Below are positions 1-12,800 of a DNA stretch of 64,000 nucleotides, one piece after another. The notes below the pieces were generated by a model. The model was not told where the DNA came from. It saw only the letters and a list, made by a program, of their open reading frames with translations, and made no database searches. Numbering within the stretch: the stretch's first letter is position 1; the number at the start of each line of letters is the position of its first letter. The stretch lies in NCBI RefSeq assembly GCF_021869535.1, contig NW_026262701.1, forward strand, positions 5,471,501-5,535,500, given 5' to 3'. A program made the translations under genes and the position numbers. Origin of the DNA: Mytilus californianus (taxonomy: Eukaryota; Mollusca; Bivalvia; Mytilida; Mytilidae).

Positions 1-100
1 TTAAATCGTTTTTGTGTTATTGTCCGACATGTTGACGACGGACGGACAGACTGACAGACAATGGTATACCATAGCACGTCCTGTAAACGGGCGTATAAAA
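1..100 (+). repeat. 3' end of a hairpin-type repeat
   Basis: Contains gacggacggacagactgacagac, then GGTATACC and ends GGGCGTATAAAAA. This is the same end layout (GACGGACAG tract, short motif, ATAAAAA) seen in the complete elements elsewhere; the body lies left of the window. Confidence 0.5.
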
Positions 101-997
101 ATTGAAATGATTCTAGTGACTTAAAACGGTAAATTTCTCAGGAATAGCTAACACTTTTTTCGATTTTGAAGACGAAATAGAAACCAGAAGTTTCAAGTTA
201 ATACTAGTTTAAAAAGATTCCTGATTCATTTACAGGAAATGACAGGAAATTGTTGTATTTTTTTATTTTATTGTCTGTAAAAGTGTTAGAAATAATTTAG
301 CATGAAATCATTTTGCATAAAGTGTCTAATCTGGTGAAGACAATTTCACGCATGTGTATTACATAGTAAGTAAAGCACACGTTTGACTTGTGTACTTTTT
401 TCCACGTAATTTAATAAAAGTTTAACTTTTTAAATCAGAATTAATTGGCAATTGTCTATGTTGAAAAGTTATTAAATAGTGAAGTGATAATAATTTGTCA
501 TGGAATATAATTTCTTTATAATACTTAATTCAGAGCTTGATCGCTTATGTCAGGTGTGAAGAACACAGGTAAAAAGTGATAAGTGATCATTAGCCAATAT
601 CTCCCGGAGGAATTAATATAATTATTGGGATGGCCCTCTGTGTTATCACACTATACTCAAGTGGCAGTTTTATTACCAGAAAAGCATTTCAAAACAAAAT
701 TAGTGCCAAATGGCAATTTAATAAGAAACCCTATCTCACGATCTCAATATACCATTTCGGTCATTAACCTTACAGCTTAGTTCATGTCTGGCCAAAATGA
801 CCGTTTCCAACCCTTACTGTAATTCTATAATTCTAAGTTGGTGTAATGAAAGGATCTTCAAATAGGAAGTAAAGCCTAGGCAGGTCTGAAATTTCTTACG
901 TAGAGGATGTTTTACAGAAAGATGAATGGAAAAAAGGAAAGATCAGCTCAAAGCAAAATACCACCCACCCCATGAGTGGAAGTTTAATAAGATATAC
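101..997. other. intron sequence, nothing recognised
   Basis: Intron of RNF213 downstream of E36. AT-rich; no repeat structure or coding signal that I could identify. Confidence 0.6.
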
Positions 998-1220
998 CTG
1001 TTTGTAGTTTTTGAATAGATCATCTTGAGCAGCATTTCCCTGCATGGCATCAGCTACTATTGTTTTGGCTAGAGATTTAGAACTTCCAGGTTTACCCACC
1101 AGAAACATAGGGATCCTCAGCTCTATACACACAATCATCATAAATACATTCTCTTTCAAAGCCTGGTTTTTGGCTATGTTTGGTGCTAAGTTTACACTAT
1201 CAAGAAACACAGACTGGCAA
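998..1220 (-). CDS. RNF213: RNF213 exon E36 (last visible), AAA4 Walker A
   Basis: Acceptor gtattttcag, donor gtatat. Reads VFLDSVNLAPNIAKNQALKE, NVFMMIVCIELRIP, then MFLVGKPGSSKSLAKTIVAD and KNYKQ. GKPGSSKS is the AAA4 Walker A with the family's serine in place of the usual glycine before lysine; the lysine matches human K2775 as I remember it. Walker B of AAA4 and all downstream domains lie beyond the left edge. Confidence 0.98.
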
Positions 1221-4200
1221 CTGAAAATACATATTCATTTACCTTTTGAAGTTACAAAGATTTGGAATACCTACATAAGAATAAGTTATACCAGTGATAA
1301 TTTATCAGAAGTGAACATCAGCTGATCTTCCCTACGTCATGAACAACCAAAAAGGATTCAATATACAGGGGATCCATTATTATTTGTGGGATGCCAATTT
1401 TTGTGGATTTCTTGGGTTAAAGTATAATTTAAATGTTCAACAAAGTAACATGTAAAGTTCTATATATTGTAGAATATTGTCAGCCATACAAACACTTCAA
1501 TTGTAAGCTCCTAAATGGACCTCAATGCTTTTTAATTTCACATTTTATAATCAATATTTTTCTTTATATAAAAAAATGTGAAGGCATTAATCATTTAGAA
1601 TCGACTTATGACTTTGATTGTCCCATTGGTATCTTTCGCCTCTCTTTTAGAAAGTATGCTTAAATGACTATTAATATTTAGATTAGAAGGTAGCATCATA
1701 AAATGTCAAACCGAACATACTTTGAAATTTCCTCTTCTATCTGGTTAGCTCCTCCTACCAGAAGTAATGGTTGTTTAAAATACTTGGCTACTGTATCCCT
1801 GTACTCTTCTCGATTTTTTAAACAAGCATGATAACAAACTCCAAGTGCGAGAACCAATGATCTAGTGATCTCATTTATCTAATATACAGAAATTAAAATA
1901 TCGTTAGTAAAGATTAATTTATAAAATGGAGTGATATTCTGTTCATATGTTATATGTATAGATTATTGGGTGTCCACACATTGATACAGACCTGCCAACT
2001 ATCCTGATTTTGGCAGTATCATCCCAATTTTCATGCCTCAACCCAAATCACGATATCAGGATCGTAAAACAAGTCAAAATCCTGATTTTTACAAAATCTA
2101 CCTGAAAAATTGTTGGTTACTGATTATGAAGTTTTTCTGATCAAAATTTCTATAAATCTATAATTTTACCTGTCAACATATTTATGAGAAGTTTATGACC
2201 CCAGCTAATCAACAGTCACAACAGGTGCCATAATTTGTTGTTACAGGTAATCTGCTTATCTGATGGGTCATAATGATCCTCAAAATTAATGAATTTGATA
2301 AATAGAATCGGTCAGTCGGCATTTCAATTTTAATCATTTTATCATACGATCACACTTTGCAATGTTTACCATAGTATTATGACAAAAACTTAATTAACTG
2401 AAAGACGAAAACTGTAATTATGAAACATCTTGAAATCCGTGAAAATTTTTGAAATCAGACTTGTTTCTGTCCAGTTTCTGATTTAAAATCAACACCATAT
2501 TATATTCACTTCTACTGTGTATAAGCCTCCGCCAGTAGGAGCACCTTTGAATACCAAGAAAGATAACTCAAATTGTTTCCATTTTCTCATTACTGACAAA
2601 CTAACTTAAGATCTGTCTCCACAATTCTAACTTTAGGACATTCAGGTTTAGATCATTTGATTCATAGTGTAAAGATAAAAAAAGGTCTTTGGAGGGGGAA
2701 AAGGAGGGTCTTCATTTTGTATCCTTTATTTTTTTAGGCCATTTTTCTTTCATGTCTCTATTCTGAAGTTATTTTGCCAATTAATGAGTACAAAAATCAT
2801 ACAAATAAAAGGCTTATGAGCTCATCATCAGTATACCAAAAGAAAAAAATAAGCGATATGAGACTATTTCAAAAGTATAAAACAGTGCACACAGAAAAGT
2901 CGCAAAAATGTTAACCCTTAAAAATCTGGTCGCACAATAAATCTCCCATAGAGATTTTCAAAAGTTGGCAGGTCTGCTGATATCGTAAAAATATCAGCCG
3001 CAAGCCTTTTTTAGTGAGTGAGTGTAGGAAATGAGCAAAAAACCTTCCCATTGTGTTGAGCGGCTGGTATTTTATGATATGTATACAATGTCATAGAAAA
3101 CCGGATAATCTGTTTATCGTCCTATTACTGGTCTTTTCCCCTCCCTTGAAAGTTAATTACTTGACGAAAGTAAGCTTGATAATCTCTCCTCACACATTGT
3201 GACGTCGCTGATAACTTCTCCTCAGAAATTGTGACGTCACTGAAAATGTCTGCTCACATCTCAAACCCATGAAACAAGAATTACGGAGCAGGGTGATATA
3301 GGCAAAGGGAAGGACGAAAAGTAAAAATTCAACTCTGCATGAAAATCTGAAAATCTCTTGAGAAATAATATTTTTCAACAAACAGAAATATGCTGGTTTC
3401 AAAGTTAGTTTTTAACAGTGCATGTGTGCAATACAGTTATTTTCTTGTTAGGAAAAGACAAAGGTTAATTATAAAATATACCTGTGGTGGTAGTACATCT
3501 TCCATAGATTCATCATCTGAGTCTGTTTCTGAATCAGAATCTTCCAATTCACCTCTCATTCTCCTAAATAACAACTGGTCTTCATTGCTCTGTCTGAAGA
3601 ACCAACTCATCACTTGTAAAACTCTCTCTACATCTCTCAAACTAACAAAACTACACTCATCCTGAAATACAAATATATAAAGTGAAGTCTTCTAAATAAC
3701 AACTGTCTTAATTTCTCTGAAGAACCAAATCATCACTTGTCAAATTCTCTCTACATCTCTCAAACTAACAAAACTACACTATCTTGAAATACAAATATAT
3801 AAAGTGAAGTCTTCTAAATAACAACTGTCTTCATTTCTCTGTCTGTTGAACCAACTCATCACTTGTAAAACTCTCTCTACATCTATCAAGCTAAAACAAC
3901 TACACTCATCTTGAAATACAAATCGAAATTTTATTTTAGAATAGATATCTTTGAGATAGACCAACAGAGCAATGTATTGTCTCAATTTTATGACCATATA
4001 CCAAATATCGGAGACAAGAATCATTCACATCTAATTTTCTATGTCTATCTTGTTGTTTACAGCACTTTTTGCTTTAATAAAGTCAGTCACATCCAAACTG
4101 TATATCACTACTCATTATACAATTATGTGCCAAACATAAGTTTAATGTTGTAATGGAAACCCGATAATGATAATTTTACTATTTTCTAAATCCATGGGTC

Positions 4201-6808
4201 ATACTTAGGTTAAGTCCTTTTGAATGAAACTGACAGGTAATTTTTAAGTATTTATGTGGAAAAAATATTCTTAAATTGGCAATATATGAACAAGGTCAGC
4301 CATAAAAACTTATCCTTTTGTCAGTTTTTACTCCTATATATTGTAATCATATCAACGTTGGGAAAGATGTCGAGGCAAGCTTTAGAATAGATGTTCTAAG
4401 GACGATTGAGATGCAGTTGGGGAGAAGAGTTTCTTAAAAGTTAAATGATGGACACCATATTTTGGAAGGCAAGTATATCTTTAAAATTTTACACATAAAT
4501 TCTGCATCATTCCTATTATGGCTCAAAGGCAAATTTATTGAGCCTTTCAATACAATTACCTTCTGTTGTCTCATAAAGTCTTGTGATACAGTCAGTATCT
4601 TACTTAAGACTGTCTCCAATCCTTGAATGTCAGGGAGTTCTCCATTCTTTACCTAAAATATAATATGCATAAATTAAATGCAAAAGTTCAAATTCAAATT
4701 CTTAATTTTTTTTAATTTCTTCTTTTCAAGCTGTTTTAAGTATTGTTAAGAATATCATGAATTTCACTTACAATACATGACTTGTTGACTTGTGCTTAAA
4801 GTCCAATGAAAAACATTTTAAGAAGTACAGAAAAAGCTATATAATTGTAGATAAAAATGAATAAGGAAACAAATGGTACATGATTTATCTGCTTGACAAT
4901 GAGTATATTATGATTTCAAGACAGACACTTGCTACCCCTAGTCTGATGGGGAAATTTCAAAAGAACCTATATGCACTGTGCTATGATGTCCACATCCAAA
5001 GCAAGTCTTAACGAGGCTATAAACAACACAGTATTCTTGGAAAAAAAAGAAGGTCCCTGCATGATGCAGTCACAACATTATGCCTTCCATAATCTTTCAG
5101 AGATTTTTTCACAATTAATGCAATCAATTTTACTGCATTTTAATGCATACTGTAGGAGAACTGCCTCTGACAAAAATAGGTTTTGATAATATCAGTAAAT
5201 AATGAAAGAACCTTAGTGAGCGTGCTCACATACCCCACGTCCCCACATTGTCATTGGAGAAATAAAATAAGTGTAAGAAAAAAAAATTGTATCAGAAAAA
5301 AAAATTGAATCATAATTTCCTGTCAATATGCACATCTACATAGTATGTCCTTATTATCTACACATTTTCATGAAATTCTGCTGTGTGGTTTGAGAGGAGT
5401 TGCGATGACAAAAGGTTGCAGTAGTATATTGGGCAAATAAGTTCAAAGGGGCGTAACTCCTGGAAAAAAAATTGAATCGTAATTTCCTGTCGATATGCAC
5501 ATCTACGTAGTATGTCCTTATTATCTGAAAAGGTTTCATGAAATTCTGTTGTGTGGTTTGAGAGGAGTTGCGATGACAAAAGGTTGCAGTAGTATATTGG
5601 GCAAATAAGTTCAAAGGGGCGTAACTCCTGGGAAAATAATTGAATCGTAATTTCCTGTCGATATGCACATCTACGTAGTATGTCCTTATTATCTGAAAAA
5701 GTTTCATGAAATTCTGTTGTGAGGTTTGAGAGGAGTTGCGATGACAAAAGGTTGCAGTAGTATATTGGGCAAATGAGTTCAAAGGGGCGTAACTCCTGGA
5801 AAAAAAATTGAATCTTAATTTCCTGTCGATATGCACATCTACGTAGTATGTCCTTATTATCTGAAAAGGTTTCATGAAATTCTGTTGTGTGGTTTGAGAG
5901 GAGTTGCGATGACAAAAGGTTGCAGTAGTATATTGGGCAAATAAGTTCAAAGGGGCGTAACTCCTGGGAAAATAATTGAATCGTAATTTCCTGTCGATAT
6001 GCATAACTACATAGTATGTCCTTATTATCTAAAAAGGTTTCATGAAATTCTGTTGGGTGGTTTGAGAGGAGTTGCGATGACAAGAAACAGGACTGACGGA
6101 CGGTAGTATATTGGGCAAATAAGTTCAAAGGGGCATAACTCCTGGAAAAAAAATTGAATCGTAATTTCCTGTCCATATGCACATCTACGTAGTATGTCCT
6201 TATTATCTGAAAAGGTTTCATGAAATTCTGTTGTGTGGTTTGAGAGGAGTTGCGATGACAAACTGTTGCAGTAGTACATTAAAGTAAATAAGTTCAAAGG
6301 GGCGGAACTCCTGGGTAAATAATTGAATCGTAATTTCCTGTCGATATGCACAACTACATAGTATGTCCTTATTATCTAAAAAGGTTTCGTGAAATTCTGT
6401 TGGGTGGTTTGAGAGGAGTTGCGATGACAAGAAACAGGACTGACGGACGGTAGTATATTGGGCAAATAAGTTCAAAGGGGCATAACTCCTTGAAAAAAAA
6501 TTGAATCGTAATTTCCTGTCGATATGCACATCTACGTAGTATGTCCTTATTATCTGAAAAGGTTTCATGAAATTCTGTTGTGTGGTTTGAGAGGAGTTGC
6601 GATGACAAACTGTTGCAGTAGTACATTAAAGTAAATAAGTTCAAAGGGGCGTAACTCCTAGAAAAAAAATTGAAACGCAATTTCCTGTCGATATGCACAA
6701 CTACATAGTATGTCCTTATTATCTAAAAAGGTTTCATGAAATTCTGTTGGGTGGTTTAAGAGGAGTTGCGATGACAAGAAACAGGACTGACATACGGACG
6801 GACTGACG

Positions 6809-6843
<35 letters not shown>

Positions 6844-9800
6844 CCGTTGCGTGGGGTATAAAAAGCTAAATATGTGTAAAATGTAATGTATAAAACTTCA
6901 AATTGTATACAAAAAATCAGTGTTTGTTGGAACTATTTGATATAAATAGATTATTAAGACACAATACGCTTTGGAATGCTGTTCATTAGTTATTCAGTGG
7001 TCCTCAAGTGTTCAGATTATTATCCAATCAACAAGGGGGTTCCCCAGTCACTGCTGCATGTGCTTCTCTTGTACTAATTGTTTTGCGAGATCATACTAAT
7101 TAACCAATAAGATTGCTCATTAATTTTGAATTAACCAATCAGCGCTTAATTAGCAGGGCTTTTGTTTTAAACATGCATGCTTAATTATTCTCAAAGCAGC
7201 ACTTGCTTGTAGCAGTCATTTTAAATTTTCTGGAAAATATTTTCTTCCCACCCTCAACTCCCTTGATGACAGTTATTTTTATTTGCTATATACATATTTT
7301 ACAGATATTTTTGCATAAGTAGAGTCACCTTTGCATTTAAAAAAAAAAAATTTATATTGTTTAATTTAGTAGAGTAGTAATGTTTCAAAGAACTCACAGT
7401 TATTATGTACTTTTTGTATGGAGTACCACAGTTTTTCAACATGATTTTGCTTTCTTTGTAAATATGTTTATTGATTATTGATATGCAAAGAAAATATTAA
7501 ACTGTGATTCTTCTCCCAAACCTGTTTGTTCAGTTTATACCTTTATACAAGAACCAGTTGGCATATGTCTTGGTTCCTTTACTTAACTCTGATTAGTGTA
7601 AATCAAGTGCCTTTATCTGCACTGTATCTCTTCAGCATTTGGTTTGGGCACCAAAGGGATAGCCACCTGGTTATTGGTACCACTGGCCTTATTAATCAAC
7701 ATCAAATAAGGGAGGATCTGGGCGGGACAAGTTTTGTGGATTAATTGCTGCTGTTTACCGTAGAAGAAACCCTAAAGTCCTAGAGCAAGAAAGAAGGCTC
7801 CAAGCTAATTAGTGATAACCACAACATATATTTCTTTACCACTATCATATACAAAGATATATCAATATTTTATTAACACAAGAGTGCACACACTGAAATG
7901 TCTCGCCTTCTTTACTTATCATTGATATTATGTTGATAGTCCTAAATATAAAGCTTTATTACAACTGTCACATAAACTTATTATTAACCAAGTTAACTAA
8001 ACATTGACCAATGAACCATGAAAATGAGGTCAAGGTCATATGAACCATGCTAGGCAGGCATGTACAGCTAACAATTCTTCCATACAACAAATATAGTTGA
8101 CCTATTGCTTTTAGTTTAAGAAAAACAGACCAAAACACAAAAACTTAACACTGAGCAATGAACCTTGAAAATGAGGTCAAGGTAAAAAAAAAACTGTGTG
8201 ACTGACAAATAGATCATAAAATATTTCCATACACCAAATATAGTTGAACTATTGCATATAGTATTAGAAAAAAAGACCAAAACTCAAAAACTTAACTTTG
8301 ACCACTGAACCATGAAAATGAGGTCAAGGTTAGATGACACCTGCCCACTAGACATGTACACCTTACAATCATTCCATACACCAACTATAGTAGGCCTATT
8401 GCATACAGTATAAGAAAAACAGACCAAAACACAAAAACTTAACTATAACCACTGAACCATGAAAATGAGGTCAAGGTCAGATGACACCTGCCAGTTGGAC
8501 ATGTACACCTTACAGTCCTTCCATACACCGAATATACTAGACCTATTGCTTATAGTATCTGAGATATGGACTTGACCACCAAAACTTAACCTTGTTCACT
8601 GATCCATGAAATGAGGTCGAGGTCAAGTGAAAACTGTCTGACGGGCATGAGGACCTTGCAAGGTACGCACATACCAAATATAGTTGAACTATTGCATATA
8701 GTATTAGAAAAAAAGACCAAAACTCAAAAACTTAACTTTGACCACTGAACCATGAAAATGAGGTCAAGGTTAGATGACACCTGCCCACTAGACATGTACA
8801 CCTTACAATCATTCCATACACCAAATATAGTAGACCTATGGCATACAGTATAGGAAAAACAGACCAAAACACAAAAACTTAACTATAACCACTGAACCAT
8901 GAAAATGAGGTCAAGGTCAGATGACACCTGCCAGTTGGACATGTACACCTTACAGTCCTTCCATACACCGAATATACTAGACCTATTGCTTATAGTATCT
9001 GAGATATGGACTTGACCACCAAAACTTAACCTTGTTCACTGATCCATGAAATGAGGTCGAGGTCAAGTGAAAACTGTCTGACGGGCATGAGGACCTTGCA
9101 AGGTACGCACATACCAAATAGAGTTATCCTATTACTTATAATAAGAGAGAATCTAACATTACAAAAAATCTGAACTTTTTTTTCAAGTAGTCACTGAACC
9201 ATGAAAATGAGGTCAAGGACATTGGACATGTGACTGACGGAAACTTCGTAACATGAGGCATCCATATACAAAGTATGAAGCATCCAGACCTTCCACCTTC
9301 TAAAATATAAAGCTTTTAAGAAGTTAGCTAACGCCGCCGCCGCCGCCAACGCCGGATCACTATCCCTATGTCGAGCTTTCTGCGACAAAAGTCGCAGGCT
9401 CGACAAAAACTGGTGAATAAGTGTTACAAGTTCTGACATTATTTGCCTAATCCTAAACAGGTTCCACAAAACAAACAGGGTATTGATACTTACATATCTA
9501 CGGACCATCTGTTTTATGTACATCTCCTCTACTTCGGTTTTCAATTGTCCAAAGTCCCAAACTAAGGGAAGCATGCTTTGTGGGAGTGGCTGAACTCTAT
9601 ATACCAACCTCCTCATTGGTACACGCCCTGAAATAGTACGAAGCAGTGTCTAGCAATCATATAAATGTGCTCAATTATTCTACATCATCTACTGCCTCTA
9701 TTACATATGATTGGATGTTTTAAATTAACAAGCATTCTGAGAGTATTGCATGGCAATACATAGTCCCCTACCGTTTAAAAATTCATTGTACTGGAACAAA

Positions 9801-12800
9801 ATGCTAACTTGGTCCAAGGACCATAACTCTTCACAAAATCATCAGACCGGAACAAAATTCAAACTTGATCTGTAACTTGTCATGATAAAACTATATACCA
9901 ACTATCAAATCAATTTCTTCAAGCATGACGAAAAAAAGTGGGGAAAACTGATTATTTGAGTGAATTTTCTAAGTCCAAGGACCATAACTCTGCACAAAAT
10001 CATCAGACCGGAACAAAATTCGAACTTGATCTGTAACTTGTCATGATAAAACAATATATCAAATATCAAATCAATATCTTCAAGCACGAAGAAAAAAATG
10101 TGGAAAACTGATTTGCCTGACTGACGGATGGACAGACAGACAGACGGACAGAGTGCAAACCTAAAGTCCCCTTCGACTTCGTCGGTAGGGGACTAAAAAA
10201 AATTCTCATCTAATCAAGCACTTTATTAACTGAAAAGTATTCTAACTTATGTTTTGACAACTTAATAGTAAAAAATAATAAATTTTTGACATTTTACCAA
10301 GTTTGTCTGTTGTTTTGTCAGCATCTACGTGATAACCAAGTCCTGCCTGTTCTAATCTCTTAATCAACTCATCAGAATGTCTGCAAAAATAAAGTATTTA
10401 AACATCGCTATCTTGATGGTAAACTTTGTTAGATTTCAGTGTAACGAAAATAATGTCTTGCTAGTTGAGATGCTGTATGATTCTTATTACTAGTAGATAC
10501 GTGACAATAGCTTTACAATAGTGTGCACGAAAGTTTGGGAATTCAATTCACCCCTCAAGCAAAAATCATATTGGGTTTTTCATCCCTAGTATTTGTTGGG
10601 GTTACTATAACAATCCGTTGATATTGCTTGTTGGCATTTTATTTTTTCAAGTATGGTAAATAGTTTTGAACAAAATGTTGTCATGATTTATAAGAGTGAA
10701 GTGTCAGTCAAATTTTTATTGATGATATCCATATGTTCAGCCCTCTCATTTTGTCTTGTCGCTGCTGACTGCTGAATATTTGGGGTCCCTTCGTGGCCCC
10801 AAACACTTGTACATGTTGTAATTTTGTTGTCTCAGCGGCTTGCCGTAGACTTACATTCAGAGCAATATATATATTAGACCCCCGTTTAATCGATTTTATT
10901 TAGCCATGGGTTCTTTTCTTTCGAGGCAAAGAATGTCTTATCTGACACTGCATGTCTTTGCTTAAATTAAGTAGTATTTTCATAGAAGGAAGAAAGGACA
11001 CCATCGATGATTTCGTCTAAAATGTCACATATATACGGAGTTGTCGCCTTCTCCATTAAGGAATTGATAATGTGACTTGCGTACTTTTGTGCTTCCGCAC
11101 AGCGGTCTGTTATCAAATAGTTCAACAGAATATACGATATTGTTACTAGCGGTGCTTTTTTCTGCCTCTCCCACTCATGTTTTGCCAAAGAAAATTTTAT
11201 AAACTGGTCCCTAATGTTTACCGGGGATACAGCTTTGAGTAACAGACAATTCCTTCCAACAGGGACCCAGATCAGATGTTTGATGTAACGCTCTAATTTT
11301 AGAATGAAAGTAGATTTCCTAACTCTGATTTCCTAATATTACAAAAATAGATTTACGCGACAACAATTTATCGATTAGGGTAAATAATGCACACAATAGC
11401 GACAATTAGGGTTGAGAACGCATAGTTTTGACATATAATTGGGTTTTCCTTTGCATGAATTGGGTTTTTGAACACTGCAATTTTCAATTGAATTGGGTTT
11501 TCAGTTGTTTTTATTGCTTAATCACGCAAATACGTAGCTTATCTGGAGCTCTGAATTCATTAATCTTTCAAACTAAACAATCTTCAAGCTGTGTTTATAA
11601 AAATCATTATTGAATTTTCATATGATCCTGGTCAGCAGTAAAACATATTGAACTATCCTGTAAACTGATCAGATAGTTAGGAGTTATAAGCATGTACTAA
11701 CAACAAGAAAATAGTGGTTAACATAAAGAATAATATTTATAATATATAACTTACTTTCTATATGGATTACAAGCTGCCACTATTTTCAATCTCTCGTGTA
11801 GATTAATCGGTTTTCCTCCAAGAGACTTGTCACACATAATTTCCTTGATAACACCAATGGCTTCAGTTGTATTAGCTTCATCAAAGAACAGCACTGTGTC
11901 CATATTTTTGTACTTTTGAGCATTATCCATGGCAACTACTTCAGCTAGCTGGACCTTTTTTACAATGTCTGACGGTTTTGTACCACCATGTACCTTTAAT
12001 TATCAATAAATTTCTAATAGCATGATTGAGGAAATTATAAAGTCCAAAAATAATTCAAAATCTGATAAAAATGATAAAAGCATAGTTTTACAAAGAGCAC
12101 AATGACTACAAGAACACTGGAAATTTAAACAAAAGGATATATGTACACTAATATGTGATGTTTTTTTTTAAACTGGAGACTCCAGTTATTTACATCCAAG
12201 CCTACAGGAAGCACTGCACATACTATGTCATTTATGCAAATTATGCAAATGAGTTAAATAATCTGTTATTGTACACTGAAAAATTAAATGAGTCAATAGG
12301 ACGTCGAATGCTCCAGCCTGCAGTCTTATAAAGAACATTGGTATTAGTTGAAAATAACTATGATCTGACTGCCATGTTATTCAGAGTACATTGAGAAGTC
12401 TGAATATAAATATCTTTTTTACTAGACTATCAAGGGAAACTTTCTTTTACCTTCAACACAATTATAATTTCTATGATAACAACTGTAGGTTTGTTGTAGT
12501 GTAATATACTGCCTTCTTTATAATTAATAGCCAAAAAATGCTACTTCAAAATCTATTGCAAGCCTTGTCTATACTTTTACCTACATAAGAACCCTAACTA
12601 ATGCATTTACATGAGCAGTTTGCTAAATTGAGCACATGAACATGATAAGTTTTCTCCATCTAGTCGGTAGACGGCCCGAGAACACAGTTATTTCGTAGTG
12701 CATTTCTTTTAGACAAAAAACGCAAATTAAAAAAATAGCACCTGCTCTATCCAAAAAAGACCAGACCTTATTTCTTACCTTCATAAGAATCATATTTTCC

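Noticed and set aside
5354..6698. Overlapping 100-290 codon minus-strand frames with repeated peptide
   Set aside because: They arise from the 168-bp tandem unit lacking stops in several frames at once; the same peptide blocks appear in different frames and no family is recognised.
5218..6862. Regularly spaced repeats that might suggest a CRISPR array
   Set aside because: Units are about 168 bp, adjacent without unique spacers, in a eukaryotic intron with no cas genes.
9191..9493. Extension of the E32 reading frame into the family A element
   Set aside because: A strong donor (gtaagt) at 9493 ends the exon; the extension lies in intron and repeat sequence.
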